DNA of 64,000 nt from Clostridiales bacterium (GCA_017451265.1 JAFSPU010000012.1:1-64000); one strand, 5' to 3'; shown: positions 26,402 to 35,500, counted from the first letter of the stretch. Notes: a model not told the origin generated them from the sequence alone. Made by a program: numbers and translations.

Positions 26402-27621
26402 TGCAGATAGAAGATGCTGTAAGTGCGCTTGTCGATCAGATCAATCCCCTCACTTCCTGTGAGGTCTGTTCGCTTATAAATGCCGCGGGAAGGATACTCG
26501 GCGAGGACATAACCGCCGGTATCTCCGTGCCGTCTTTTCCGAAGTCAGCCATGGACGGTTATGCCGTGCGCTCTTCGGACATTGCGCGCGCATCCGCGGA
26601 AAAGCCCGTTAAGCTTCAGGTTTTAGACTGTCTCTATGCAGGCGACAAGGTTCCCGAGGCGCTCATTCAGATGCGCTCGCTCGAGGGCTGTGCCGTGCGC
26701 ATCATGACGGGCGCTGCTGTGCCCGAGGGCTTCGACACTGTCGTTAAGCAGGAGGACACGGACCTTGGTGAAGACACCGTAAGCATCTGTAAGCCGCAGA
26801 AGCCTTTCATGAATTACTGCAAGGTGGGCGAGGATATCGCTGAAGGTACGCTTGTGCTTAAAAGAGGCATGTTCATCGGAAGGTCAGAGATCGGTGTCCT
26901 CGCAAGCCTCGGCGTGCCGGAAGTGCGCGTGGTAAGAAAGCTTCGCATTGCGATCATTTCCACGGGCTCCGAGCTTGTCGATGTAGGCTGGAAACTGGAT
27001 GAGGCCCAGATATATAACAGCATTGAGTACACGCTGGCGGCGGCGCTTAACAAGCCCGCGTTTGAAGCCGTTTTCATGTCCGTGCCTGATGACGAGGATG
27101 AGATCAGAAACACGCTTAAAAAGGCTGAGGAGACATCGGATATCATCATCACCACGGGCGGCGTTTCCGTGGGTGAGAGAGACCTTTTGCCGAAGGTGCT
27201 GGAGAAGCTCGGCGCGCAGGTTGTTTTCTCCGGAGTTAATGTGAAGCCCGGTTCCCCTACGGTCGGTGCCGTGCTTAACGGCAAGGTGCTCCTGTGCCTG
27301 TCCGGAAACCCGTATGCGGCGGTGGCGAACTTTGACCTTTATATGGGACACATCATTGCGGCCAAGACCGGGTGCCTGGCGTTCGTTCCCGTGAGGGAAA
27401 AGGCAGTGCTCGAGTCTGAGTTTAACAAGCCCGCCAATGTCAGAAGACTTGTCAGGGCACGCGTAAGCTCGGGCAGGGTAACGATACTTAATAAGAACCA
27501 GATGTCGTCGGTGCTTTCCAGCTTTATCGGCGCCAATTGCTATATAGATTTCCCGCAGGATTTTACAGTAAGCAAGGGCGATGAAGTAGATATCATTCGC
27601 ATCCCGGAGGCGCTGCAGTGA
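26398..27621 (+). CDS. moeA: Molybdopterin molybdotransferase MoeA
   Basis: A 407-residue MoeA, which inserts molybdate (or tungstate) into adenylated molybdopterin. Signatures: SAMDGYAV near 50, the central TGAAVPEGFD, the MPT-binding loop TTGGVSVGERDLLPKVLE near 255, and PGSPTVGAVLNG-x-x-x-LCLSGNP. It starts inside the last codons of fdhA (ATGA overlap) and overlaps the next gene by 4 nt. Its position ties the cofactor pathway directly to formate dehydrogenase. Confidence 0.92.
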   Translation: MMQIEDAVSALVDQINPLTSCEVCSLINAAGRILGEDITAGISVPSFPKSAMDGYAVRSSDIARASAEKPVKLQVLDCLYAGDKVPEALIQMRSLEGCAVRIMTGAAVPEGFDTVVKQEDTDLGEDTVSICKPQKPFMNYCKVGEDIAEGTLVLKRGMFIGRSEIGVLASLGVPEVRVVRKLRIAIISTGSELVDVGWKLDEAQIYNSIEYTLAAALNKPAFEAVFMSVPDDEDEIRNTLKKAEETSDIIITTGGVSVGERDLLPKVLEKLGAQVVFSGVNVKPGSPTVGAVLNGKVLLCLSGNPYAAVANFDLYMGHIIAAKTGCLAFVPVREKAVLESEFNKPANVRRLVRARVSSGRVTILNKNQMSSVLSSFIGANCYIDFPQDFTVSKGDEVDIIRIPEALQ

Positions 27622-28652
27622 ACACCTCGCTTAAGGCATATTCAGTAGGAATACTCGCGGGCGGCAAGAGTTCGCGCATGGGCAAGAACAAGGCCCTGCT
27701 CGAGTTTGAGTCGGATACGTTTATCGGCCATGCGGTGAAGGAGTTTTCCGGGCACGAGATAATCATCTCGGCTTCCGGTCAGAAGGAGTATGAGAAGCTC
27801 CCCGCGAAGATCGTAACCGATGAGAATAAGGACATCGGCCCCATCGAAGGTATAAGGCAGATCCTTAAGGCCGCGTCTGAAGATTATGTTTTCATATGCG
27901 CGTGTGACATGCCTTTCATCACGGACAGGATCGCGGATTATATCGCGGAGTTTATCTCGTCTGATTACGACTGCTATGTCATCACAGACGAAGACCGCAT
28001 GCACCCCCTGTGTGCCATCTACAGCAAGCGCGTGCTGCCGGTCATCGAGAAGCTGATCGCAGAAGGTGAGCATAAGTTAAGGCTGATCCTGGAGAATTCC
28101 CGAACGAAGTTTATAAGTCTCGAGAACACGAATTTCGAGAAGAAGATAGTTAGAAACGTAAATACCAAGGAAGAATACCGCGAGCTTAAAAAGCCCGTAA
28201 TATTTGCGGTTTCCGGTTACAAGGACTCAGGCAAGACGTGGCTGATCGCGGAGCTGATTAACGAGTTTATCAAGGACGGTTTTTCTGTCGGTGTTGTTAA
28301 GCATGACGGACATGACTGCATTGCCGAAGCCGAGGGCACGGATACGTATAAGTATGCTGCTGCAGGCGCTCAAGTCACGGCGGTCTATTCGGATTCGAAG
28401 TATGTGATAAGCGGCACGGGAAAGGCTGATCCTGAGGATCTTATCGATCACATGAGAGGCTCTGTTAACCCGCCTCAGATCATAATACTCGAGGGCTTCA
28501 AGTCTTCTTCCTATCCCAAGCTCGTGCTCGGCAAAGACGGGGTGTTCCCGCCCGTGGACGAGTCAACTGTCATTCTTAAGATCCCCGGCAGATGCGATGC
28601 AGGCGAAGTCGCAGGCATCTGCGATGCAGTGAAGAAATACTTAGATCTTTAA
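27618..28652 (+). CDS. mobAB: MobA-MobB fusion (molybdopterin dinucleotide biosynthesis)
   Basis: 344 residues. The N-terminal half is MobA: nucleotidyltransferase signature LAGGKSSRMGKNKALLEF at 14-31, CDMPF near 96; it joins GMP from GTP to the molybdenum cofactor. The C-terminal half, from about 190, is MobB, a P-loop GTP-binding partner (VSGYKDSGKTWLIAELI near 197, then VKHDGHD). These are usually separate proteins in E. coli. The product, bis-MGD, is the cofactor form used by formate dehydrogenases. Confidence 0.9.
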   Translation: MNTSLKAYSVGILAGGKSSRMGKNKALLEFESDTFIGHAVKEFSGHEIIISASGQKEYEKLPAKIVTDENKDIGPIEGIRQILKAASEDYVFICACDMPFITDRIADYIAEFISSDYDCYVITDEDRMHPLCAIYSKRVLPVIEKLIAEGEHKLRLILENSRTKFISLENTNFEKKIVRNVNTKEEYRELKKPVIFAVSGYKDSGKTWLIAELINEFIKDGFSVGVVKHDGHDCIAEAEGTDTYKYAAAGAQVTAVYSDSKYVISGTGKADPEDLIDHMRGSVNPPQIIILEGFKSSSYPKLVLGKDGVFPPVDESTVILKIPGRCDAGEVAGICDAVKKYLDL

Positions 28653-28666
28653 GAAGCAGGTAATCT

Positions 28667-29704
28667 ATGAAACTCATAAATACAGTCGATGCTGTCGGGC
28701 ATGTGCTTTGCCATGACATGACGCGCATAATTCCCGGGCAGGAGACGGGCCCTGTCTTTCGCAAAGGACACGTGGTGACGGAAGCTGATATTCCGGTGCT
28801 GCTGTCCATCGGCAAGGAGCACCTTTATGTGTGGGAGATGAACGACGACATGCTGCACGAGGACGAGGCAGCTGCGGTCCTGCGCGGCATCTGCACAGGC
28901 GGCTCTGCCATGTTCGAGACTACTTCCCCGAAGGAAGGCAAGATCGAGATCCTCGCGGCATGTGACGGGCTTCTTAAGATCGACCGCGTCAAGCTAAATG
29001 CCATCAACTCTTTAGGCGAGATGATGATCGCCACCGTGCACGGCGACTTCCCTGTCAAGAAGGGGGACAAGCTTGCCGGTACGCGCGTGATCCCGCTCGT
29101 GATCGAGAAGTCCAAGATGAATGAGGCCAGGGCTGCCGCAGGTGAAGAACCTGTGCTGCGCCTGCTTCCGATCAGGCCTTTAAACTACGGCATCGTCACC
29201 ACCGGTTCCGAAGTGTACAAAGGACTCATCGAGGACAAGTTCGGCCCCGTGCTGAAGCGTAAGATGGATGAGTATAACTGCAGGTTTGTGCGGCAGGTCA
29301 TCATAGGGGACGACAAGGAGCAGATCACTCAGGCGATACTTGAGCTTGCAGGTGAAGACGGCTGCGATGTGGTGCTCGTAAGCGGCGGCATGAGCGTCGA
29401 TCCCGACGACAGGACCCCTGCTGCGATCCGTGACACAGGGGCCGACATCGTGACTTACGGCGCACCTGTTCTGCCGGGCGCCATGTTCCTGCTGTCGTAC
29501 CTTAATGTGAACGGCAGGACCGTGCCTGTTATGGGCCTTCCGGGTTGCATCATGTATGCGGCAAGGACCGTCTTCGACCTTGCGCTGCCGCGTGTGCTCG
29601 CGGGCGAGAGACTCACTGCTAAAGACATAAGCGCCTACGGTGAGGGAGGGCTGTGCCTTAACTGCGGCATATGTCACTTCCCGAACTGCGGCTTCGGAAA
29701 ATAA
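28667..29704 (+). CDS. MoeA/MogA-like molybdopterin-binding protein with Cys-rich tail
   Basis: 345 residues. The C-terminal half carries the MoCF-biosynthesis fold (TTGSEVYKGLIEDKFGP, LVSGGMSVDPDDRTPAAIR, MGLPGCIMYAARTVFDLALP) and ends in LCLNCGICHFPNCGFGK, a C-x2-C-x2-C-x4-C pattern. The N-terminal domain is unlike canonical MoeA. Relatives accompany molybdenum hydroxylases in Clostridia and are annotated only as molybdopterin-binding proteins. With true moeA two genes upstream, this is a second metal-insertion or sulfuration-type factor. Its role is inferred. Confidence 0.75.
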   Translation: MKLINTVDAVGHVLCHDMTRIIPGQETGPVFRKGHVVTEADIPVLLSIGKEHLYVWEMNDDMLHEDEAAAVLRGICTGGSAMFETTSPKEGKIEILAACDGLLKIDRVKLNAINSLGEMMIATVHGDFPVKKGDKLAGTRVIPLVIEKSKMNEARAAAGEEPVLRLLPIRPLNYGIVTTGSEVYKGLIEDKFGPVLKRKMDEYNCRFVRQVIIGDDKEQITQAILELAGEDGCDVVLVSGGMSVDPDDRTPAAIRDTGADIVTYGAPVLPGAMFLLSYLNVNGRTVPVMGLPGCIMYAARTVFDLALPRVLAGERLTAKDISAYGEGGLCLNCGICHFPNCGFGK

Positions 29705-29716
29705 GGAGGAAACAAC

Positions 29717-30199
29717 ATGAACTTTTTCAGTCACTTGGACGAAAACGGCGACGCACGCATGGTGGATATTTCAGCTAAGGATGTCACCGCGAGGATGGCA
29801 GTTGCCTCAGGAAAGATCAGCATGAGTCCCGAGTGTTTTACGATGCTTCTGGGAGGAACGATTCCGAAGGGTGATGTGCTTTCCACGGCCCGCATCGCAG
29901 GCATTATGGCGGCCAAGAAGACCTCGGATCTTATCCCGATGTGTCACACGCTGCTGCTTGAAAAGGTGAAGATTGTTTTCGAGCCTGATGAGTCTTCTTA
30001 TTCGGTCGGGGCGCGCTGCGAGGTGCGCCTCACGGGTAAGACGGGCGCTGAAATGGAAGCGCTTACAGGTGTTTCCGTCGCGCTGCTGACTGTCTATGAC
30101 ATGTGCAAGGCAGTCGATAAGAATATGGTCATTTCCGATATCTGTCTTCAGGAGAAAGACGGCGGAAAGACCGGACATTATGAAAGAAAAGAGAATTGA
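29717..30199 (+). CDS. moaC: Cyclic pyranopterin monophosphate synthase MoaC
   Basis: A 160-residue MoaC, which with MoaA turns GTP into cyclic pyranopterin monophosphate. Family landmarks: MVDISAKDVTARMAVASG near residue 16, KKTSDLIPMCHTLLLEKVKI near 70, GKTGAEMEALTGVSVALLTVYDMCKA near 108. AAGGAGG precedes ATG 29717. Length is standard. MoaA is encoded three genes downstream. Confidence 0.93.
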   Translation: MNFFSHLDENGDARMVDISAKDVTARMAVASGKISMSPECFTMLLGGTIPKGDVLSTARIAGIMAAKKTSDLIPMCHTLLLEKVKIVFEPDESSYSVGARCEVRLTGKTGAEMEALTGVSVALLTVYDMCKAVDKNMVISDICLQEKDGGKTGHYERKEN

Positions 30200-30200
30200 G

Positions 30201-30995
30201 ATGAAAAGATTGTTAGCGATTTTAATGGCGGTATGCATGGGGGCATTCGTGTTCGGATGCTCTGCGGAGACGGCGGAGACTGCGCAAGCTGCTGACGGGA
30301 ATAAGACGATCAATGTTCTTGCTGCTGCGTCTTTGACGGATGTAATGCGTGATCTGGAGCTCGGTTATGAAGCGGATCATCCGGGCATCGACATGGTGTT
30401 CTCGTTTGCAAGTTCCGGTGCACTCCAGACACAGATCGAGGAAGGCGCGCCTGCTGATGTTTTTATCAGTGCCGCAAGCAAGCAGATGGATGCGCTTAAT
30501 GAAGAAAGCCTCATGGACAGCGCAAGCATCAGAGACCTGCTGCTTAACAGGGTAGTGCTTATCGTTCCGAACGGCAGTGAGCTCGGCCTGACATCATTCG
30601 AAGATGTAGTTAACGACGATGTGTTTGTTATCGCGCTCGGTGAGCCTGAGTCAGTTCCCGCAGGTAAGTATGCACAGCAGGTTTTCGAGTTCCTCGGCAT
30701 CTGGGATGAGGTGCAGGAGAGGACGAACTTCGGAACAGACGTGCGCACGGTTCTTACCTGGGTTGAGATGGGTGAAGTAGACTGCGGTGTAGTTTATGCC
30801 ACTGACGCGTATACTTCCGATCAGGTTACTATCGTAGCCGAGGCGCCGGAAGGCTCGTGTGATCGTGTTGTATATCCCGCTGGCGTTGTTGCAAATTCCG
30901 CGGTAAGTGCAGAGGCTGAGCAGTTCCTGCAGTATCTTGAGAGCGCTGAGGCTGCAGCAGTATTCGAGTCCTACGGATTCACCATGGCAGGTTAA
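30201..30995 (+). CDS. modA: Molybdate ABC transporter substrate-binding lipoprotein ModA
   Basis: 264 residues. Signal peptide and lipobox VFGC (Cys near 20), then the ModA fold (INVLAAASLTDVMRDLE, FSFASSGALQTQIEEGAPAD, SAASKQMDAL, FGTDVRTVLTWVEMGEVDCG-type segments). It binds molybdate or tungstate outside the membrane. The start could also be ATG 30180, inside moaC; I prefer 30201, which gives a typical lipoprotein N-terminus. modB follows after 2 nt. Confidence 0.9.
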   Translation: MKRLLAILMAVCMGAFVFGCSAETAETAQAADGNKTINVLAAASLTDVMRDLELGYEADHPGIDMVFSFASSGALQTQIEEGAPADVFISAASKQMDALNEESLMDSASIRDLLLNRVVLIVPNGSELGLTSFEDVVNDDVFVIALGEPESVPAGKYAQQVFEFLGIWDEVQERTNFGTDVRTVLTWVEMGEVDCGVVYATDAYTSDQVTIVAEAPEGSCDRVVYPAGVVANSAVSAEAEQFLQYLESAEAAAVFESYGFTMAG

Positions 30996-30997
30996 AG

Positions 30998-31657
30998 ATG
31001 GATCTGTCTCCTTTATGGATAACGTTTAAGATCTCCCTCGCGGCCACGGTCTTCGTCTTTGTGACGGGACTGCTGCTCGCGTGGGGTGTTACGAATTTGA
31101 AGAGGGGCAGGGCGGTGATCGATGCCGTCCTGTCGCTCCCTCTTGTTTTGCCGCCGACTGTCATGGGCTTTCTGATCCTGATCTCGGTCGGTTCTAATTC
31201 TTTTATCGGTAAGATTCTGGATTCGTTCGGTGCGCGGCTGGTGTTCACCTGGCAGGGCGCCGCGGTGGCTGCTGCAGTAGTATCTTTCCCCGTCATGTAC
31301 CGCGGGATAAGGGGTGCGCTTGAGCAGGTGGATATTAATGTGATCCGGGCGGGACGCACGCTGGGATTAGGGGAGTTTAAGATACTGCGGCGTGTTATGC
31401 TACCGATGGCTGCCCCGGGAATACTTGCGTCTGTTGTGTTGTCTTTTGCAAGGTGTCTGGGCGAGTTCGGCGCCACGCTGATGGTGGCCGGAAATATACC
31501 CGGTAAGACACAGACTATGTCGGTCGCAGTCTATACTGCTATGCAGGGCGGTGACCGCGAACTCGCGTATAAATGGGTGGCAATTATCGTCGCATATTCT
31601 TTGATAATTCTGGTGGGCCTTAACTGCCTTCCTTCATTAAGGAGGAGCAGAAGATGA
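30998..31657 (+). CDS. modB: Molybdate ABC transporter permease ModB
   Basis: 219 residues with five to six TM helices and the ABC permease EAA-type loop (RAGRTLGLGEFKILRRVMLP near 120). The family hallmark SLPLVLPPTVMGFLIL near 47 and the end segment CLGEFGATLMVAGNIPGKTQ are typical of ModB. It partners ModC (4-nt overlap) and ModA. Confidence 0.92.
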   Translation: MDLSPLWITFKISLAATVFVFVTGLLLAWGVTNLKRGRAVIDAVLSLPLVLPPTVMGFLILISVGSNSFIGKILDSFGARLVFTWQGAAVAAAVVSFPVMYRGIRGALEQVDINVIRAGRTLGLGEFKILRRVMLPMAAPGILASVVLSFARCLGEFGATLMVAGNIPGKTQTMSVAVYTAMQGGDRELAYKWVAIIVAYSLIILVGLNCLPSLRRSRR

Positions 31658-32679
31658 AGACCTTAAAAGTTGATATAAAGAAGCGCTGCGGCGAGTTTAT
31701 TTTGAGTGTTAAGTTCGAGACTTCTTCTGATCGTTTTGCTTTGCTCGGCGCGTCCGGCTCGGGCAAGTCCATGACATTAAAATGCATTGCGGGAATAGAG
31801 AAGCCGGATGAAGGTTTTATCTGCCTCGGTGACCGCGTGCTGTTTGATTCATCTAAGAAGATTAATGTGCTGTGCCGCGAGCGTAAGGTGGGATATCTGT
31901 TCCAGGATTATGCGCTGTTTCCGAACATGACCGCGTTCGAGAATATCAATCTCATCTGCCGTGATAATGCGCGCACTGAGGAGCTTTTGAAGAAGTTTAA
32001 TATCGAGGGCTGTTCTGCTTTGAAACCCGCTAAGATGTCGGGCGGTCAGTGCCAGCGTGTGGCACTTGCGCGTATGCTCGCGTCCGACCCTGAAGTGATA
32101 CTTCTCGATGAGCCTTTCTCGGCTCTTGATAACTACATGCATACGATTATTGAGAGGGAGATCATGGATGTCCTGTCAGGCTTTGACGGACCGTCGGTTC
32201 TCGTTTCCCATGACCGTAATGAGGTCTACCGTATGTGCGGTACGATCGGCGTGATGGATAACGGCAGCCTGATCGATGTGCAGGATAAGATGGGGTTCTT
32301 CGAGCACCCCGCGACTGTGGTGTCTGCGCGCCTTACGGGATGTAAGAATATAACTGCTTTGACTGCGGACGGGTTTGCTTCCGACTGGGGCATTCAGCTT
32401 GAGTTGCCTTCCGGATGCAGTGCGAAGTTTGCGGGTTACCGTGCACACTTTTTCGAGATGGTTGGTGCGGAGCAGAAGGGGAAGCCGAATGTGTTCGAGG
32501 TGGAGGTAGAGCGCGTGATAGAGGATACTTTCTCTCGCGTGATCTGCTTCAGACAGAAGGGAAATAAGAGTGAGTCGCCCGATTCGCTTTTGACTTATAT
32601 TACGGGAAAGGATACGGATGCCGGTGACGTTAAGTTTTTGAGGCTTGATCCTTCCCGGCTGATTTTACTGGAGAGATAA
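31654..32679 (+). CDS. modC: Molybdate ABC transporter ATPase ModC
   Basis: 341 residues. Walker A LLGASGSGKSMTLKCIAG near 31, Q-loop LFQDYALFPNM, signature KMSGGQCQRVALARM, Walker B VILLDEPFSALD, H-loop VLVSHDRNE. The C-terminal about 110 residues would include the TOBE/Mop-like regulatory region but are divergent. It drives uptake through ModAB. Confidence 0.92.
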   Translation: MKTLKVDIKKRCGEFILSVKFETSSDRFALLGASGSGKSMTLKCIAGIEKPDEGFICLGDRVLFDSSKKINVLCRERKVGYLFQDYALFPNMTAFENINLICRDNARTEELLKKFNIEGCSALKPAKMSGGQCQRVALARMLASDPEVILLDEPFSALDNYMHTIIEREIMDVLSGFDGPSVLVSHDRNEVYRMCGTIGVMDNGSLIDVQDKMGFFEHPATVVSARLTGCKNITALTADGFASDWGIQLELPSGCSAKFAGYRAHFFEMVGAEQKGKPNVFEVEVERVIEDTFSRVICFRQKGNKSESPDSLLTYITGKDTDAGDVKFLRLDPSRLILLER

Positions 32680-32680
32680 G

Positions 32681-33640
32681 ATGCTTACTGACGGATGCGG
32701 AAGAGAGATTAATTACCTGCGTGTATCGCTGACGGACAAGTGCAATCTGCGCTGTAAATACTGCGTGCCGCCTGAAGGTGTGCAGAGGCTTGATCACGCA
32801 GATATCCTGACGCTCGAGGAAGTACTGCGAGTGATTTCCATAATGACTTCGCTGGGTGTAAACAGAGTGCGTTTTACGGGCGGAGAACCTCTGGTGCGTA
32901 AGAATGTGATAAGTCTTATCCAGAAGGTGTCGAAGCTTGAGAATGCGCCGCGTATGGGAATTACGACCAATGGCGTGTTATTGGATGATTATATCGAGTA
33001 TCTTATCTTTTCGAATGTGCGGGATATTAATATAAGCCTGGATACTTTGGACCCTGAGGTTTACGAATCGCTCACGGGTCAGGATGCTCTTTCTTCCGTT
33101 ATGAGAAGCATCCAGGCGTGTCTGGTGAATGAAGTTAATCTTAAGCTTAATGTTGTCCCGATAAAGGGGATTAATGAAGAGGATATTGTTTCGCTGGCGG
33201 CGCTGGCAAGAGATTATAAAGTGGCGGTCAGATTCATTGAGCTGATGCCGGTCGGATGCGCCTGTTCTTATGAAGGGCTGTCGAATGATGAAGTTCGGAA
33301 GAAGCTTAATGAAGTTTACGGAGCGGAGACTGTATGTGAGGTGGAAGGCGGCGGACCGGCAACTTATGTTACGTATCCCGGGTTTGTCGGACGGGTCGGT
33401 TTTATAAGTCCGATGACGCATGCATTCTGTTCGGCGTGTAACCGTGTTCGGCTGACGTGTGACGGTAAGTTAAAGCTGTGTCTGGCGTCTCCCGAGTGTC
33501 TGGATGTTAAGAGCTTAATTCGTTCCGGTGCGAGTGATGCGCAGATTGCTGATGAGATTAAAGCTGCGGTCTTGAAGAAGCCCGCGGAGCACGGCCTGAA
33601 GTTTACTGACGGCCGGAATATGATAGGTATCGGAGGCTGA
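32681..33640 (+). CDS. moaA: GTP 3',8-cyclase MoaA
   Basis: A 319-residue radical SAM enzyme that starts molybdopterin synthesis from GTP. N-terminal cluster motif CNLRCKYC at 21-28, GITTNGVLL near 92, the C-terminal second cluster (FCSACNRVRLTCDGKLKLC near 249-267) and the obligatory C-terminal Gly-Gly (GIGG), needed for activity in the family. It starts one base after modC. The gene set gives MoaA and MoaC but not MoaD/MoaE, which must be elsewhere. Confidence 0.94.
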   Translation: MLTDGCGREINYLRVSLTDKCNLRCKYCVPPEGVQRLDHADILTLEEVLRVISIMTSLGVNRVRFTGGEPLVRKNVISLIQKVSKLENAPRMGITTNGVLLDDYIEYLIFSNVRDINISLDTLDPEVYESLTGQDALSSVMRSIQACLVNEVNLKLNVVPIKGINEEDIVSLAALARDYKVAVRFIELMPVGCACSYEGLSNDEVRKKLNEVYGAETVCEVEGGGPATYVTYPGFVGRVGFISPMTHAFCSACNRVRLTCDGKLKLCLASPECLDVKSLIRSGASDAQIADEIKAAVLKKPAEHGLKFTDGRNMIGIGG

Positions 33641-33641
33641 T

Positions 33642-34562
33642 ATGGGTAAGGTTATCGCTGTATGTATAAGTGAGAAGAAAGGTACAGTTAAGACGGATGT
33701 TGGAAGCTGCCGAATCATTCGTGATCACGGACTTGAAGGTGATGCACATGCAGGGTCGGAAAGACAGGTTAGTCTTCTGTCTTATGAAGCTTTCGAAGAG
33801 TTCAGAAAGCTGAATGAAGGACGCGTGGATATCGTTCCGGGTGTGTTCGGTGAGAACCTGCTGGTTGAAGGAATTGATTTTAAGTCTTTGCCTCTGGGTA
33901 CGCGCTTTAAGTGCGGTGATTGTGTTCTCGAGCTGATGCAGATCGGAAAGAAGTGCCATACCGGATGTGAGATATCGAAGATCGCCGGTAAGTGCATAAT
34001 GCCTGTTGAAGGTGTGTTCGCACGCGTTATTGAAGAGGGTGTGGTGAGTGCCGGTGATGAGATGGTTATTGTTCCGGCGCCGTTCCGGGCCGGTGTGATT
34101 ACGGCGAGTGACCGTTCGTATAATGGTGAACGTGAGGATCTGTCTGGTCCGAAGATCATGGAGATCCTCAAAGAGAACGGATATGATGTCGTCACTTCCG
34201 CATTATTGCCGGATGATGAGTTGGTTCTGACTGATGCGCTGATCAAGATGTGCGATGTGGTAAAACCGGATATTATATTTACCACCGGCGGAACCGGTAT
34301 GTCACCCAGAGATCATATGCCCGAAGCGACTATGAGAGTTTCAAATCGTGACGTTCCCGGTATTGCAGAATATATGAGGATGAAGAGTATGGAGATCACT
34401 CCGAACGCCATGTTGTCACGTGGAGTGTCTGTGATACGTAATAATACTCTGATTATTAACCTCCCCGGCTCTCCGAAGGCCGTAAGTGAATGTCTGTCGT
34501 TCATTTTACCGACCCTCAATCACGGTCTCGGCCTCCTCCGCGGCGCCAAACTGGATAAATAG
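33642..34562 (+). CDS. MOSC domain-MogA fusion
   Basis: 306 residues. Residues 1-145 are a MOSC domain, the molybdenum-cofactor sulfurase C-terminal type (GLEGDAHAGSERQVSLL, PGVFGENLLVEG, GKKCHTGCEI with a conserved Cys). Residues 150-306 are MogA/MoaB, the molybdopterin adenylyltransferase (GVITASDRSYNGEREDLSGP, TTGGTGMSPRDHMPEAT, NLPGSPKAVSECLSFILP). The fusion could hand adenylated cofactor to a sulfur-transfer step. It is the last gene of the cluster; no clear terminator follows, only the repeat-rich segment. Confidence 0.88.
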   Translation: MGKVIAVCISEKKGTVKTDVGSCRIIRDHGLEGDAHAGSERQVSLLSYEAFEEFRKLNEGRVDIVPGVFGENLLVEGIDFKSLPLGTRFKCGDCVLELMQIGKKCHTGCEISKIAGKCIMPVEGVFARVIEEGVVSAGDEMVIVPAPFRAGVITASDRSYNGEREDLSGPKIMEILKENGYDVVTSALLPDDELVLTDALIKMCDVVKPDIIFTTGGTGMSPRDHMPEATMRVSNRDVPGIAEYMRMKSMEITPNAMLSRGVSVIRNNTLIINLPGSPKAVSECLSFILPTLNHGLGLLRGAKLDK

Positions 34563-34725
34563 GGCCTCCTGTCTACCCATACGTCGATATTTAACGAAAA
34601 CTGTCGACATGTCTGCAGACTTTGACAGATATTCGACATTCATGTCTACCTTTTTGAATTTAGGTTGACTCAGGTGTCGACAGCTTTGTCGTTTTTTGTC
34701 GTTTTTTGTCGAAAATTGTCGGTCT
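34563..34725 (+). repeat. GTCG/TGTC-rich segment with helically phased repeats
   Basis: Four GTCG motifs start exactly 10 bp apart (34688, 34698, 34708, 34718), twice as the unit GTCGTTTTTT. Upstream lie two TGTCGACA palindromes (34602-34609 and 34675-34682), a palindrome GTCTGCAGAC (34611-34620), two TGTCTACC copies (34570 and 34643) and further TGTC/GACA words. The density is far above that of the neighbouring coding DNA. One helical turn between copies suggests several protein subunits binding one DNA face. It lies directly upstream of the nuclease-like gene. Confidence 0.7.
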
Positions 34726-34756
34726 ATTCTGTTTTGCCATCACATATATTGGAGGT

Positions 34757-35500
34757 ATGAGCAAATTAAGTCTATTACCACCGATGTTTCTCAACGCCAG
34801 ATTGAAGCTGATTGAGAATAAATTAGAGCAGATACCGGAGACGTATACCGGCTATCACAGGGACCGGTTGGTCGTAAGACGGTATTATCATTCGAACGGA
34901 AGACGGAAAGTGCGTGAAGCGGATGCGAACAGCGAGATTGGAAAGGACTGGCTGGACAAGTTGGAGACCCGGAAACAGCTGATCAAGTTCAAGAAGCAGC
35001 TGGAGGCCATCCTCATTGATAAACCGGACATGCCGCCGATCGATCCTTCCAGGGTTAATACTGTCTACAACAAAGAATACTGGGACAACATAGTAGTTAG
35101 AGTACAGATGGAGACGAAGTCAGATGGTTATGAATACCGCGGGATGAAGATGGATTCCAGGGCGGAGATGATCGTGGCACAGACGCTCGATGAAATGGGT
35201 CTTCAGTACAAGTATGAGCCGATGCTTATCATCGGAGATGAGATATATTACCCCGATTTCATCGTCTATCTACCCGAGTTTGGAAGATGCTTCTTCATTG
35301 AGTTCATGGGCAGGCTCGACAGCGACAAATATATAAGCAGAAACGAATTCAAACTTATGGACTACCTAAACGACGGAATGGTTCTAAACAGAGACCTCCT
35401 TATCTTCTGTGGATATGAAAGCAGCATGATCACCGCTGATGAGATGGCTGCAGATATTGTGGCGCTGATAGAAAAATACTGCAGGATTTACTCAATTTGA
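34757..35500 (+). CDS. PD-(D/E)XK-like nuclease-fold protein
   Basis: 247 residues. The C-terminal half carries a PD-(D/E)XK arrangement: SRAE at 134-137 (E137), YPDF at 165-168 (D167), then FFIEFMGRLDSDKY (E182) in place of the usual E-x-K, as in a clostridial subfamily with a WEH-x-G-x-x-D-x-x-Y string. The first half is basic and helical (RLKLIE, TRKQLIKFKKQL) and may bind DNA. I prefer ATG 34757, although GGAGG sits only 1 nt before it; a TTG at 34706 is the alternative. TTA, ATA and CGG codons are commoner than in the flanking genes, hinting at transfer. Confidence 0.6.
   Translation: MSKLSLLPPMFLNARLKLIENKLEQIPETYTGYHRDRLVVRRYYHSNGRRKVREADANSEIGKDWLDKLETRKQLIKFKKQLEAILIDKPDMPPIDPSRVNTVYNKEYWDNIVVRVQMETKSDGYEYRGMKMDSRAEMIVAQTLDEMGLQYKYEPMLIIGDEIYYPDFIVYLPEFGRCFFIEFMGRLDSDKYISRNEFKLMDYLNDGMVLNRDLLIFCGYESSMITADEMAADIVALIEKYCRIYSI

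Noticed and set aside
34563-34725. Tn7-like transposon end (TnsB-site-like TGTCG repeats)
   Set aside because: The adjacent nuclease-fold gene recalls TnsA, but no TnsB or TnsC gene, opposite end or target duplication is visible in the window.
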